Notes: generated from the letters alone by a model not told the origin. A stretch of DNA of 64,000 nucleotides from Pelomonas sp. Root1237 (GCF_001425055.1 NZ_LMDK01000021.1:186001-250000); one strand, 5' to 3'; numbered from the stretch's first letter, positions 1-9,412 are shown. Made by a program: numbers and translations.

Positions 1-369
1 CCTGGACAGCCCGGTGCCATGGGCGATTTCGGCCGCATCACGACCCTGGCCGACCTGCCCAGCAGCGCAGAGTTGCGCAAGCAGGTCAAGGCCGCCGCCG
101 CACTGCTGCGGGCCGGCGCGCCGCGCGCCGCAAAACCTAATCGCGAGCCGCGGCCCCAGCTCGAGATGCCCGACGACTTCGCCGCGGCGCTGAGCAAGGT
201 CAAGGCGGCCAAGCAGCACTACGACGCCTTCGCGCCCAGCAAGCAGCGCGACTACCTCGAATGGGTGCTGGAGGCCAAGCGCGAGGACACACGCACCAAG
301 CGCATCGCCCAGGCGGTGGAGTGGATCGCTGACGGCAAATCACGCAACTGGAAATACGAGAGTTGTTGA
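1..369 (+). CDS. YdeI/OmpD-associated family protein, C-terminal part
   Basis: The reading frame is open to the left edge, so only about the last 122 residues are visible. The end of the protein has the family pattern: a conserved segment around GRITTLADLP, a basic Ala/Pro linker, then an alpha-helical C-terminal domain with the residues YLEWVLEAKREDTRTKRIAQ and a terminal RNWKYESC. This matches the YdeI/OmpD-associated (bacteriocin-protection-like) family, cytoplasmic proteins whose biochemical role is not settled. The nearest feature downstream is a triple-hairpin repeat, which may separate it from the converging diguanylate cyclase gene. Family call is confident; function is unknown. Confidence 0.8.
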   Translation, partial: PGQPGAMGDFGRITTLADLPSSAELRKQVKAAAALLRAGAPRAAKPNREPRPQLEMPDDFAAALSKVKAAKQHYDAFAPSKQRDYLEWVLEAKREDTRTKRIAQAVEWIADGKSRNWKYESC

Positions 370-370
370 T

Positions 371-505
371 TGCCCCTCGTCCAGCTTTGCAGCGCTGAAC
401 GCGCGCCAATCTAGCCGGTCCCCCGAGGGGACGGCGATGCTTGCGGCATTGAGCCGCAAGCATCGCCATGGCGGGCCGGCTTGGGAGCGGCCCGGCGCTC
501 GACCC
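371..505. repeat. Triple-hairpin intergenic repeat, copy R1
   Basis: Three successive hairpins occur: GTCCCC-CGA-GGGGAC (418-432), a perfect 15-bp stem at 433-447/453-467 with loop ATTGA, and CGGGCCG/CGGCCCG (472-494). Closely similar sequence with the same three hairpins recurs near 6.8 kb and 25.2 kb. The copy sits between two converging genes. It looks like a REP/BIME-type dispersed repeat; no T-tract follows, so a simple intrinsic terminator is less likely. Confidence 0.8.
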
Positions 506-531
506 GAATACGCAAAGCAAATACCGGAGGC

Positions 532-1722
532 TCAACCCACCACGGATTGCAAGGTCGAATTGCGCATCCAGTCGTCGGCCACGACGACGCGGTTGCGGCC
601 TTTCTGCTTGGCCTGGTAGAGGGCCTTGTCGGCCAGGTGCATCAGCGTTTCGGGCGTGTCGCTCTTGGCCGCTTCGGCAACGCCCGCCGACAGCGTCACG
701 CGCAGTGGCATGCCGCCGTCGCCCTGCAGTTCCAGCGCCTCCACGGCCAGGCGCACCTGCTCGGCCAGATGTTTGGCGCCGGCGGCACCGGTGGCAGGCA
801 GCACGAGGCCGAACTCCTCGCCGCCCAGGCGCCCGAGCACGTCGGAGCCGCGCAACCGCGAGCGCGTGCAGGCCGCGACGGCCTTCAGCACCTGGTCGCC
901 CACGGCATGGCCATGCCGGTCGTTGACGCGCTTGAAGTGGTCCAGGTCCAGCATGACGAAGCCGACCGGCTGGCCCTCGCGGCGGCCACGCTCCATCGCA
1001 TGCGCCAGCAGCGACACCGTCGTGTTGTGGTTCACGGCACCGGTCAGCCCGTCGACGCTGGCGAGCTTGCGCATCTGGCTGGCCATACGCTCGAAATTCG
1101 CCAGCACGAAGCCGAAGCCCGCCGCCAGCATCGCCATGAAGGCCAGCATGAAGATGGCGCCGCTCCAGGCCTGCCAGGGCTCGGCGTCGGCCGGCGCGGC
1201 ACGCAGCCACCAGGCGGCAAAGCCCACGCGCAGCCACAGCGCCAGGCTGGCCAGCAGCAACATCAGTGAGACGGCGCGAAAACTCGTCTCGCCGCGCCAG
1301 CCCAGCCGCAGCGACGCGAGGGTGGCCGGCAGCAGCAGCGCGCCCATGGCCGCCGACATCGCGCCAGCGCGCACCGGCTGCGACACGTCCAGCACCGCCG
1401 GCACGGCCAAGGCCGCAAGCAGCAGCAACCCGTGGTGCCAAACCGGCAGGCCGCGGTTCAGCAGATGCCGCGATACCGCTGCTGCGAAACCAGCGAGGCC
1501 CGCCATCAGCAGCCAGTTGCCGCCCAGCAGTACAGCCCAGCCAGGCAGCCAGGGCTGCAGCGCAAAGAAGGCAAAGCCAAAGCTGAAGGCCAGCCCCGCC
1601 CAACCCAGGCGCTTGAGCTCGCCGCGGCTGAGTGCCCCGCGCCCAGCCATCCACAGCTGCAGCGTCAGCAGCCCGAATCCGAGCACGAGCATCAGCACCA
1701 GGGTGGGGATGTGCAGCGACAT
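532..1722 (-). CDS. Membrane-bound diguanylate cyclase (GGDEF)
   Basis: A 396-residue protein that should make cyclic di-GMP from two GTP at the inner membrane. Residues 1 to about 210 form six or so hydrophobic segments. The GGDEF domain follows, with DGLTG near 224, DLDHFKRVND near 259-268 and an intact active-site GGEEF at 300-304. RGSD at 291-294 sits exactly five residues before it, which is the inhibitory I-site (RxxD). The start at 1722 gives a typical N-terminal membrane helix (MSLHIPTLVL); the longer frame upstream is Arg/Ala-rich shadow. The sensory input is unknown, since the membrane part matches no named sensor I recognise. Confidence 0.9.
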   Translation of the reverse strand: MSLHIPTLVLMLVLGFGLLTLQLWMAGRGALSRGELKRLGWAGLAFSFGFAFFALQPWLPGWAVLLGGNWLLMAGLAGFAAAVSRHLLNRGLPVWHHGLLLLAALAVPAVLDVSQPVRAGAMSAAMGALLLPATLASLRLGWRGETSFRAVSLMLLLASLALWLRVGFAAWWLRAAPADAEPWQAWSGAIFMLAFMAMLAAGFGFVLANFERMASQMRKLASVDGLTGAVNHNTTVSLLAHAMERGRREGQPVGFVMLDLDHFKRVNDRHGHAVGDQVLKAVAACTRSRLRGSDVLGRLGGEEFGLVLPATGAAGAKHLAEQVRLAVEALELQGDGGMPLRVTLSAGVAEAAKSDTPETLMHLADKALYQAKQKGRNRVVVADDWMRNSTLQSVVG

Positions 1723-1835
1723 GCGCGAGCGGCGCCTCGTTGGTTGTGTTGAGTTGTAACACCCAGTGTAGACAGAGCCGGCACACTGCGCCGCAGGGTC
1801 TGCGCCGATGGCGTGAGGGCGCGCCGCCGAATCCA

Positions 1836-2744
1836 ATGCCCGGCGTGATCGCCTCTGCCCTGACCCCGGCGCTGTGCCTGCTGAACCCGCATGCCGCCAA
1901 CGGCCGCTGCGCCGCCCTCGCCGCCCCGCTGCGCGAGGCGCTGCCCGGGGTACCGCTGGTGCTGCCCGAGAACGTCGCCGCCGCACGCCAGCGCCTGCTG
2001 GCCCTGCCCGAAGGCAGCCGCGTCATCGTCGCCGGCGGCGACGGCACCGTGCACCAGCTGCTGCCGGCCCTGGTCGCACGCCGGCTGCAGCTGGCCATCC
2101 TGCCCGGCGGCACCGGCAACGACCTGGCCCGCGCACTCGGCCTGGCACGCATGGGTTGGCGCGAGGCCTTGGCCCACGCACAGCGCGCGCCGGCCGCAGC
2201 GATGGACCTGGGCGAGATCACGACGGCCGAAGGCGGCGCCCAGCTCTTCATGTCCAGCCTGACCGCCGGCTTCGACGCGGCCATCGCCATCCGCGCCCAG
2301 GCCGCACCCCACTGGCTGCGCGGCCAGCCACGCTATCTGTGGGCCACGCTCAACGAGATTGGCCGGCTGCGCGTCTACCCGATGCGCGTCGAGGCCGATG
2401 GCCAGCTGCTGAGCGACGGGCCGATGCTGTTCGCCTCCAGCCTGAACACGCCGAGCTATGGCAGCGGCATGCCGGCTGCACCCGGCGCGCGCGTGGACGA
2501 CGGCGAGCTGCAGCTGCTGCGCGTTGCCGCCTTCGGGCGGCTGGGTGCATTGGCCATGATGCCGCTGCTGCTGACCGGGCTGCACCTGCGTCATGCCAAG
2601 GTGAGCTTGAGCCGCTTCAAGGCCTTGCACCTGACCAGCCCCGCGTCCGTGCCGCTGGCCGTGGACGGCGAGCCCCTGCCGTCCGCCACCGACATCGCAG
2701 TGCGCGTGCTGCCGCAGGCCCTCAGCGTCGTCCGCGCGCGATGA
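1836..2744 (+). CDS. Diacylglycerol/lipid kinase (YegS/DagK family)
   Basis: A 302-residue lipid kinase-like protein. It opens with the nucleotide-binding pattern NPHAANG near residue 18, then GGDGTVHQ and the phosphate-binding segment LPGGTGNDLARAL, the three signatures of the DAGK catalytic domain. The C-terminal half has the beta-sandwich end of the family, including a late VDGEP motif. Such enzymes phosphorylate diacylglycerol or related lipids at the inner face of the membrane; the substrate cannot be read from sequence. The ATG at 1836 is chosen because homology begins just after it; no clear Shine-Dalgarno is seen. It ends 7 bp before the next gene, so they are probably co-transcribed. 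Confidence 0.88.
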   Translation: MPGVIASALTPALCLLNPHAANGRCAALAAPLREALPGVPLVLPENVAAARQRLLALPEGSRVIVAGGDGTVHQLLPALVARRLQLAILPGGTGNDLARALGLARMGWREALAHAQRAPAAAMDLGEITTAEGGAQLFMSSLTAGFDAAIAIRAQAAPHWLRGQPRYLWATLNEIGRLRVYPMRVEADGQLLSDGPMLFASSLNTPSYGSGMPAAPGARVDDGELQLLRVAAFGRLGALAMMPLLLTGLHLRHAKVSLSRFKALHLTSPASVPLAVDGEPLPSATDIAVRVLPQALSVVRAR

Positions 2745-2751
2745 TGGCGCC

Positions 2752-4035
2752 ATGGATCATGACGACACCCCGCGCGCCGGCTGGCTCGGTCCCTGGCTGA
2801 AAGGCTTTCCGGCACTGCAGCCGCCCCTGCCACTGGCCGACGTGGCCCAGCGCGGCTGGACGCTGCACGAGCTGCCGACACCCCTGGCCGTCGTGCGCCA
2901 GCAGGCCCTGGCCCACAACATCGCCTGGATGCAGAACTTTGCGGCCCAGCGCGGCGTGCAGCTGGCGCCGCATGGCAAGACGACGATGAGCCCGCAGCTG
3001 TTCCGCCGCCAGCTCGACGCCGGCGCCTGGGGCCTGACGTTCGCCAACGTGCACCAGTTGCGCCTGGGCCTGGCCGCTGGCGCGCGGCGGGCGCTGATCG
3101 CCAACCAGCTCATCGGCGCGGCCGAGCTGGCCGAATTGCTGGACCTGCGGCGCCGCCACCCTGGCCTGGAGCTGGCCTTCTTTGTCGACTCGCAGGCACA
3201 GCTGGATCTGCTGGCGGCGCACTGGGCGGATCTGGGCCAAGGCGAGGCTCGGATCGACGTGCTGATCGAACTCGGCACTTCGCGCTGCGGCGTGCGCGAG
3301 CATGGCCCGGCGCTGGCCTTGGCGCGTGCACTCAAAACCCACCCGGCACTGCGGCTGCGCGGCATCGGCTTCTACGAGGGCCTGCAGGTCCGAGGCGAGA
3401 GCGAACCCGACCGCGCGCTGATGCAGCAATGGCAGACGCGCATCGAGGCACTGCTGAGCGACATCGAAGCGGAGGGCCTGATCGACGCCGATGCGCAGCC
3501 GCTGTGGCTCAGCGGCGGCGGCTCGGCCCTCTTCGATCTCGTCGCCCCCGTGCTGGCCGGCAAGCCTGGCCGCCTGGGCCTGCTGCGCTCGGGCTGCTAT
3601 GTCTGTCATGACCACGAGCACTACGGCCGCTATATGCGCAGCATGGACGAGCGCATGGGCACGCCGCTGTCGGCGCCCAGCCTGCAGCCGGCGCTGGAGG
3701 TCTGGACCCAGGTGCTGTCCTGCCCCGAGCCGGGCCTGGCCTTGCTCAATGCCGGCCGGCGTGATGTGTCCTTCGATGCCGGCTGGCCGCTGCCGGTCTG
3801 GCATCTGCGCGGCGCCGAGCGATCCAAGGCCCCCGCAGGTTGGCGTGTCACCGGCCTGAATGACCAGCATGCCTATCTGCGCTGGGATCCGAGCGGATGG
3901 GACGGCCCGGCCGTCGGCGAGCGCGTCGCGCTGGGCCCCTCGCACCCGTGCACGACCTTCGACAAATGGGCCTGGATGGCCGTCGTCGACGAGGACGACC
4001 GCGTTGTCGATGCCATCACGACGCAGTTCGCATGA
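2752..4035 (+). CDS. PLP-dependent amino acid deaminase (D-serine dehydratase-like)
   Basis: A 427-residue fold-type III PLP enzyme of the alanine racemase N-terminal / DSD1-like C-terminal family. The PLP lysine lies in PHGKTTMSP near residue 76. The C-terminal domain carries GPSHPCTTFDKW, whose His-x-Cys pair corresponds to the zinc ligands of eukaryotic-type D-serine dehydratase. The expected reaction is deamination of D-serine or a related D- or 3-hydroxy-amino acid; the exact substrate is inferred only. It begins 7 bp after the lipid kinase, and its stop overlaps the ATG of the lactonase by 4 bp, indicating translational coupling. Confidence 0.85.
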   Translation: MDHDDTPRAGWLGPWLKGFPALQPPLPLADVAQRGWTLHELPTPLAVVRQQALAHNIAWMQNFAAQRGVQLAPHGKTTMSPQLFRRQLDAGAWGLTFANVHQLRLGLAAGARRALIANQLIGAAELAELLDLRRRHPGLELAFFVDSQAQLDLLAAHWADLGQGEARIDVLIELGTSRCGVREHGPALALARALKTHPALRLRGIGFYEGLQVRGESEPDRALMQQWQTRIEALLSDIEAEGLIDADAQPLWLSGGGSALFDLVAPVLAGKPGRLGLLRSGCYVCHDHEHYGRYMRSMDERMGTPLSAPSLQPALEVWTQVLSCPEPGLALLNAGRRDVSFDAGWPLPVWHLRGAERSKAPAGWRVTGLNDQHAYLRWDPSGWDGPAVGERVALGPSHPCTTFDKWAWMAVVDEDDRVVDAITTQFA

Positions 4036-5144
4036 AACGCCGTCATTTGCTGAGCCTCTCCGCCGCAGCCCTGATGCCCGCCACCGCCGCCACGCCACCG
4101 CCGCGCTTCCTGCACGTCGGCACCTATGCCCCGCTGGGCCAGGGCCTCTACAGCTTTGCCATCGCCGCCGACGGCGGCCTGAAACCCCTGGGCCTGACGG
4201 CCAACGCCCGCAGCCCGAGTTGGCTGGCAGCCCAGGGCCACCACGTCTATGCCGCAGAGGAAGGCGCTGACCATGTCGCTGTCTATATCCAGGACGCGCA
4301 CGGTCGGCTCGAACTTGTGCAGCGCCAGCCCAGCGGCGGCCGCGGCCCGGTGCAGCTGTCGCTGAGCAACGGCCACGCCTGGGTTGCCCATTACGGCGAT
4401 GCCCGCTTTGCTGCGCTGCCACTGCAAGCCGATGGTCATCTCGGCGAGACCGAGAGCTGGCCCAGTTGCGCCGGCCCAGACTGCCGGCCGGGCCCGCAAC
4501 AGGCGGCCAAGGCTCCGCCCGGCAGCCAGGCCAGCAGCGGTCACGAAGCACCGCACGCCCACATGATCCAGGCCAGCCCCGACGGCCGCTGGCTGCTCGG
4601 CACCGACCTGGGCCGCGACCGGTTGCTCGTCTGGCCGCTCAAGTCCGGTGCGCCGAAGGCCGCCGCTTTCGAACTCGCACTCAGCCCGGGCTCGGGTCCG
4701 CGCCACTTCGCCTTCCATCCCACGGACGCCCGCTGGGTCTACGTGCTGCAGGAAGAGTCGTCCACCTTGTCGACCGTCGAGCTGACGGCGGCCGGCCCGC
4801 GCCTGATTGACGAGATCTCCGTACTGCCGGCCGGCTTTGCCGGCACCAGCTACGCCTCCGACCTGCTCGTCGCACCCGGCGGCCGCCATCTCTACGCATT
4901 GAACCGACTGCACGACAGCCTGGCCGTCATCGCCCTGGCCCAGCCGCGCCGCCCGCGCCTGCTGGACCATCACTGGGTGCATGGCAGCTACCCGCGCAGC
5001 GCCTGCCGCGCCGGCCGCCACCTGTTCGTATGCAACCAGCGCAGCGACCAGCTCAGCCATTTCGACCTCGGCCGCCCCGAGCAGCCGCGCTTCACGGGGC
5101 GCCAGACGGCGGTGCCCAGCCCCGCCGGGGCCTGTTCGCTCTAG
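4032..5144 (+). CDS. Lactonase family beta-propeller protein, exported
   Basis: A 370-residue protein of the lactonase (YbhE/6-phosphogluconolactonase-type) seven-bladed beta-propeller family. The body begins FLHVGTY and shows repeated blade motifs such as SPSWLA, HAHMIQASPDGRWLL, GSGPRHFAFHP and YASDLLVAPGGRHLYALNR. The first 20 residues (MKRRHLLSLSAAALMPATAA) form a signal peptide with a KRRHLL start that is weakly Tat-like, so it probably acts in the periplasm rather than in the cytoplasmic pentose-phosphate pathway. The ATGA overlap with the deaminase gene fixes the start. Substrate unknown. Confidence 0.85.
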   Translation: MKRRHLLSLSAAALMPATAATPPPRFLHVGTYAPLGQGLYSFAIAADGGLKPLGLTANARSPSWLAAQGHHVYAAEEGADHVAVYIQDAHGRLELVQRQPSGGRGPVQLSLSNGHAWVAHYGDARFAALPLQADGHLGETESWPSCAGPDCRPGPQQAAKAPPGSQASSGHEAPHAHMIQASPDGRWLLGTDLGRDRLLVWPLKSGAPKAAAFELALSPGSGPRHFAFHPTDARWVYVLQEESSTLSTVELTAAGPRLIDEISVLPAGFAGTSYASDLLVAPGGRHLYALNRLHDSLAVIALAQPRRPRLLDHHWVHGSYPRSACRAGRHLFVCNQRSDQLSHFDLGRPEQPRFTGRQTAVPSPAGACSL

Positions 5145-5153
5145 ACTGAGCCG

Positions 5154-5621
5154 ATGAAGCAAGCCGCCCTCGTTTTCCTGCTCGTCGCCTCGGCGCTGGC
5201 CCGCGCCGAACCCATCGGCTCGGTCGACACCGCCTTCAAGCTGATCGGCCCCGACCACAAGGTGGTCGTGGATGCCCATGACGATCCCAAGGTGCAGGGC
5301 GTGACCTGCTATGTGTCGCGCGCCAAGGCGGGCGGCATCAAGGGCGCCATCGGCCTGGCCGAGGACAAGGCCGAGGCCTCCATCGCCTGCCGCCAGGTCG
5401 GCCCCATCACCATCAGCCAGGCACTGCCGCGCCAGGAAGAGGTCTTCAACGAGCGCATATCCCTGGTCTTCAAGCGGCTGCGCATCGTTCGCATGGTGGA
5501 CGCGTCGCGCAATACCCTGGTCTACCTGACCTACTCCGACCGCCTCATCGACGGTTCGCCGCAGAACAGCGTGACCGCCGTACCGGTCGGCCGCGAAACC
5601 CCCATCCCCATCAAGAAATGA
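5154..5621 (+). CDS. creA: CreA family protein
   Basis: A 155-residue exported protein with an N-terminal signal peptide ([18 protein letters not shown]). It has the CreA body: [35 protein letters not shown], and ACRQVGPI near residue 80. The conserved cysteines (CYVS and ACRQ) are kept. CreA is a widespread periplasmic protein of unknown activity. It starts 9 bp after the lactonase and overlaps the next gene by 4 bp (ATGA), so it belongs to the same transcription unit as the deaminase, the lactonase and the GGDEF-like protein. Confidence 0.93.
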   Translation: MKQAALVFLLVASALARAEPIGSVDTAFKLIGPDHKVVVDAHDDPKVQGVTCYVSRAKAGGIKGAIGLAEDKAEASIACRQVGPITISQALPRQEEVFNERISLVFKRLRIVRMVDASRNTLVYLTYSDRLIDGSPQNSVTAVPVGRETPIPIKK

Positions 5622-6772
5622 CATTCACTGCCGCCCTGTTCGCGCTGATGCCCATGCAGGCGCTGGCCGCGGCGCTGGTGCTGATCACGCTGATCGGCTG
5701 GCACGGCGCGAATGCCGGCGGCCGCTGGGCCCAGGTGGGCATGGCAGCCCTGGCCCTGGGCCTGGCCATGGCGAGCCCGACCCACGGCGATCGAATGGCT
5801 GTGCCGACCCTGCACAGCGTCGGCCTGGCCGTCATCAGCCTCGGCCTGTCCGCGCTTTGGTGGGCCCTGGGCTTGTGGCTGACGCCGCGGCCGGGGCGCT
5901 GGCTCATGGCGGCTGCACCGCTGGTGCTGGGCATTGGCCACGCCCTGTTGGCGGACGAGCATGCCGTCGGCCAAACCCTGGCTGACGCGGTGCTCGGCGC
6001 CCAACTCGCCTGGCTGGGCGTGGCGCTGATGCTGCCGGGCCGCAGCACGGTGCTGCAGGGCCTGAACAGCCGGCGCTGGCGCCTGCTGGGGCTGGCCGCC
6101 GTGCTGCCGCTGCTGGCAGCCATGCTGGGCCGCGCCGCCACCACCCTGCTCGGCGACACCGCGCCCTGGCCCGACCTGCTGCTGGCGCTGGCCGGCCAGC
6201 TCGCCCTGCTGCTGGCCCTGCCGATGCTGCTACTGGCTTGGCGCGGCCAGACCGAGGCCGAGCTGGCGCGCCTGGCCCAGACCGACGGCCTGACCGGCCT
6301 GGCGGACTGCAACGCCTTCACCCAGCGCTCGGTCGACCTGATCTCCATGGCGCGCCGCTACGACGAGCCCCTGGCCCTGGTGGTGCTGGACCTGGACGAC
6401 TTCGCGACCCTGCAAGCAGAGCGCGACATGGATTTTTCCGATCGCGCCCTGGCCCTGTTTGCCAGCTGCATTCAGGCCCAGATGCGCCTGGGCGACCTCG
6501 CCGGCCGCCTGAGCGGCGAGCAGTTCGGTGTGCTGATGGCGCGCTGCCTGCCCGAGGGCCCGCAGGCCCTGGACCAGCGCCTGCGCAAGGCGCTGGCCGA
6601 ACGCGCACCGGCCGAGCTGGGCATGGCGCTGTCCTTCAGCGCCGGCTGGGCCAAGCTGCGCCCCGGTGACCGCGGCCTGGCCGACCTGCAACGCCGCGCC
6701 GACACGGCCCTTTACGAAGCCCGGCGCGCCGGCAAGGGTCAGTTGATGGCCGAGCCGGGGGTCCAGGACTGA
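5618..6772 (+). CDS. Degenerate GGDEF-domain membrane protein
   Basis: A 384-residue protein with seven or so hydrophobic helices (residues 1 to about 208) followed by a GGDEF-type domain. DGLTGL (223-228) and DLDDF (258-262) are kept, but the active site reads SGEQF (299-303) instead of GG(D/E)EF, replacing the first Gly and the catalytic fourth-position Glu. The inhibitory site RLGD (290-293) is intact and correctly spaced. The protein is therefore more likely a membrane-bound c-di-GMP receptor or regulator than an active cyclase. It is translationally coupled to creA through an ATGA overlap, which sets the start. Confidence 0.85.
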   Translation: MTFTAALFALMPMQALAAALVLITLIGWHGANAGGRWAQVGMAALALGLAMASPTHGDRMAVPTLHSVGLAVISLGLSALWWALGLWLTPRPGRWLMAAAPLVLGIGHALLADEHAVGQTLADAVLGAQLAWLGVALMLPGRSTVLQGLNSRRWRLLGLAAVLPLLAAMLGRAATTLLGDTAPWPDLLLALAGQLALLLALPMLLLAWRGQTEAELARLAQTDGLTGLADCNAFTQRSVDLISMARRYDEPLALVVLDLDDFATLQAERDMDFSDRALALFASCIQAQMRLGDLAGRLSGEQFGVLMARCLPEGPQALDQRLRKALAERAPAELGMALSFSAGWAKLRPGDRGLADLQRRADTALYEARRAGKGQLMAEPGVQD

Positions 6773-6780
6773 CATGAAGC

Positions 6781-6897
6781 CTCTCGTCCAACGGGTACGT
6801 TGGCCGGTCCCCCGGGGGGACGGCGATGCTTGCCGGCGCGACCGGCAAGCACATCGCCAGCGCGGGCCGGCTAGGGAGCGGCCCGTCGCTCGTCCCG
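6781..6897. repeat. Triple-hairpin intergenic repeat, copy R2
   Basis: Same order of hairpins as at 371-505: GTCCCCCGGGGGGAC (6807-6821), GGCGATG…TTGCCGG/CCGGCAA…ATCGCC (6822-6858) and GGGCCG/CGGCCC (about 6865-6883). The two sides of the central stem differ from R1 but remain complementary. It lies between two same-strand genes and ends about 28 bp before the acyl-CoA dehydrogenase start. Confidence 0.78.
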
Positions 6898-6924
6898 CAA
6901 GTCTTCTGGGATGGAGTCACCGAG

Positions 6925-8517
6925 ATGTCCACCTCTGACAACCTCGTCGACGAATGGGTCGGCCACAACCTGCTGGCCTCCGACCCGGCCTTGCTGGCCG
7001 CGCTGCGCGAGGCCGCGCCGCAGGCGGTCGAGCCGCTGACGCGCTATGGCGCCGAACTCGGCAGCGCCGAGACCGCCCAGCTGGCCCGCGACGCCAACCG
7101 CAATGGCCCGCAGCTGCGCCAGCTCGATGCGCGCGGCCGCCGTGTCGACCTCGTCGACTTCCACCCGGCATGGCATGCCCTGCTGGCCATGTACCGCCGC
7201 CAGGGCCTCGTGGCCGACGTCTTCGCCACCGACACGCCCGGCCGCTGGGCCCACTTCGCGGCCGGCTGCTATCTGCATGGCCAGGTCGAGGCCGGCTCGC
7301 TGTGCCCGGCAACGATGACCCAGGCCGCCATTCCCGTGCTGGCCAGGCAGCCCGAGCTGTTCGCGCCGCTGCGCGACAAGTTCTTCAGCCGTGAGCACGA
7401 CCCGCTGGACCGGCCGCTGACGGAGAAACCGTCGATCTGGGTCGGCATGGGCATGACCGAGAAGCAGGGCGGCTCCGACCTGCGCCGCGTGACGACTGCA
7501 GCCGCGAGCCAGGCCGACGGCAGCTATGCGATCACCGGCCATAAATGGTTTTTCTCGGCGCCCAGCAGCGACGCCCACCTCGTGCTGGCCCGCACCGAAG
7601 CGGGCCCGACCTGCTTCTGGCTGCCCCGCTACACGCCCGATGGCGCGCGCAACGCCATCCAGGTGATGCGCCTGAAGGACAAGCTCGGCAACCGCAGCAA
7701 CGCCAGCAGCGAGGTCGAGTTCCACGGCGCCTGGGCGCGGCGTCTCGGTGAAGAAGGCCGCGGCATCCCGACGCTGATCGAGATGGCCGGCTACACGCGC
7801 CTGAACTGCGTCATCGGCAGCGCAGCGCTCTTACGCGCCGGCCTCGTGCAGGCGCTGCACAACGCCCGCGAGCGCTCGGCCTTTGGCCGGCACTTGGCCG
7901 AGCAGCCGCTGATGCAGACCGTGCTGGCCGACCTGGCGCTGGAGAGCGAGGCCGCGATGCGGCTGATGCTGCGCCTGGCTCGGGGCTTCGAGAGCAACGA
8001 GCCCGGCTGGCAACGGCTGATGACGCCGGCCGCCAAGCTCTGGGTCTGCAAGCGCGCCATCGAGTGCACCGGCGAGGCCATGGAGTTGCTCGGCGGCAAT
8101 GGCTACGTGGAGGATGGCGTGCTGGCGCGGCTGTACCGCGAGGCGCCGGTCAACTCGATCTGGGAGGGCTCGGGCAATGTGATGGCCCTGGATGTGCTGC
8201 GTGCCGTCGCCCGTGAGCCCGAGGTGGCCTTCGCACTGCTCGATGCGTTTGACGGGAGCACGGACGCCCCGGTGCGCGCCGAAGCCCAAAGCCTGCGGCG
8301 CCTGCTGACCGGCGACCCGGCGGCACTGGAAGCCCAGGCCCGCCGCGTTGCGCAAGGCCTGGTGTTGTGCGCCCAAGGCCTGCTGATGCGTGAGCAATCG
8401 TCCACCCTTGCCGCGGACGCTTTCATCGCGACCCGCTTCGGCGGCGATGGCCGCCTTGTTGGCACGCTGGCCGTGCCGCAGGCGGCAAAGATCCTCGACG
8501 CGGCGCTGGTTGGCTAG
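6925..8517 (+). CDS. Acyl-CoA dehydrogenase, AidB/isovaleryl-CoA dehydrogenase-like
   Basis: A 530-residue flavoprotein, close to the length of E. coli AidB. Conserved segments occur in order: GMGMTEKQGGSDLR near 172, ITGHKWFFSAPSSDA near 205, CFWLPR, KLGNRSNASSEVEF, ELLGGNGYVEDG and REAPVNSIWEGSGNVMALD, which holds the region of the AidB-type C-terminal signature. The family oxidises short branched acyl-CoA thioesters with FAD; AidB itself is also linked to alkylation damage. The ATG at 6925 is preceded by a weak GGAG-like site. The stop (TAG) overlaps the stop of the converging binding-protein gene. Substrate undecided. Confidence 0.88.
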   Translation: MSTSDNLVDEWVGHNLLASDPALLAALREAAPQAVEPLTRYGAELGSAETAQLARDANRNGPQLRQLDARGRRVDLVDFHPAWHALLAMYRRQGLVADVFATDTPGRWAHFAAGCYLHGQVEAGSLCPATMTQAAIPVLARQPELFAPLRDKFFSREHDPLDRPLTEKPSIWVGMGMTEKQGGSDLRRVTTAAASQADGSYAITGHKWFFSAPSSDAHLVLARTEAGPTCFWLPRYTPDGARNAIQVMRLKDKLGNRSNASSEVEFHGAWARRLGEEGRGIPTLIEMAGYTRLNCVIGSAALLRAGLVQALHNARERSAFGRHLAEQPLMQTVLADLALESEAAMRLMLRLARGFESNEPGWQRLMTPAAKLWVCKRAIECTGEAMELLGGNGYVEDGVLARLYREAPVNSIWEGSGNVMALDVLRAVAREPEVAFALLDAFDGSTDAPVRAEAQSLRRLLTGDPAALEAQARRVAQGLVLCAQGLLMREQSSTLAADAFIATRFGGDGRLVGTLAVPQAAKILDAALVG

Positions 8518-9287
8518 TCGCCGAGGTAGCGGCGCACGATGCTCGCCTGCGTGCCATCGCGCTCCAGCGCCTCGCTGGCTTCACGGTAGCGCTGCACCAG
8601 GGCCGCGTCGACCGAACGCCTGCTGAACATCAGCTGCGCGGGCTCATGCGGCACCACCACGGACGTGGGCACGATGCGGCCGGCCAGGCCCAGCTCGCCC
8701 AGCTCCCAGCGCGCCGTCGCCTCGCTGGCCAGCACGCCATCGACGCGGCCGATCTCCAGCATCTGCCACAGGCTGCGGCGCGCCGAGGCCTGGGTCAGCG
8801 TGGCGCGAAAGGCCGGGTCAGCGAGCAACTCGGCGTAGTCGGGGCCGTAGACCACCCCGATCTGCACGCCCAGCTTCAGGCCCTGCCGCCAGGCCTCTTT
8901 CAGCCGCGTCGCGCTGGCGAAGTCGGCCTCGCGACCGGCACGCACGAAGAGGCGGTTGGCCACGGCAATGTGCTGTTCGACCCAATGCGCATAGGCCTCG
9001 CGTTCGGGGCGGCGCAGCGCGCCGGGCAGCAGGTCCAGGCGGCCGGCCTGCAACTCGACCAGGGCGCGTGCCCAGGGTAGCTCGACCCAGACCGCCCGGC
9101 ATTGCATGCGCTCCAGCGTGCGCTCGACCAGTTCGGTCTGCATGCCGATGAGGTGGCCCTGCCCGTCACGCATGCTGTAGGGCGGGTCGGGGTTCCAGCG
9201 CACGCGCAGCTCGCAGGCCGACGCCGGCAGGAAGGCAAGCGCAAGGCAGGTCAGGCTCAGGCGTAGCAGGGACAGAGGCGACAGCAC
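8514..9287 (-). CDS. Periplasmic solute-binding protein family 3-like
   Basis: A 257-residue exported protein with a signal peptide ending near ASACELRVRW. The mature part has the bacterial solute-binding family 3 pattern: WNPDPPYSM, GMQTELVERTLERM, a LEAGRLDLLPG-like segment and a late GRVDGVLASEATARWELGE. No permease or ATPase gene is adjacent, so it may serve a remote ABC transporter or be a ligand sensor. The likely start is GTG at 9287; no better ATG occurs before the homology. It converges on the acyl-CoA dehydrogenase with stops sharing bases 8514-8517. Confidence 0.8.
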   Translation of the reverse strand: MLSPLSLLRLSLTCLALAFLPASACELRVRWNPDPPYSMRDGQGHLIGMQTELVERTLERMQCRAVWVELPWARALVELQAGRLDLLPGALRRPEREAYAHWVEQHIAVANRLFVRAGREADFASATRLKEAWRQGLKLGVQIGVVYGPDYAELLADPAFRATLTQASARRSLWQMLEIGRVDGVLASEATARWELGELGLAGRIVPTSVVVPHEPAQLMFSRRSVDAALVQRYREASEALERDGTQASIVRRYLGD

Positions 9288-9412
9288 GCCCGCATTCTGA
9301 TCGAGACGGCGGGCTTGTCAGCCAGCTCCGACAGGCCACTGCGACACCGGCCGATACACGCCGCCCCCGCCCCTGGCGATGCTGGGCGCGCCAACTTCAG
9401 CCGGAATCTCCC

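Noticed and set aside
437-619. Short frames starting MLA… in R1, R2 and R3
   Set aside because: Similar peptides arise only because the repeat DNA is shared; they run on into unrelated flanks.
200-2290. A 696-codon open frame on the minus strand across the diguanylate cyclase and lipid kinase
   Set aside because: Arg/Ala/Gly-rich with no motif, and overlaps two genes with clear domains; typical of open antisense frames in GC-rich DNA.
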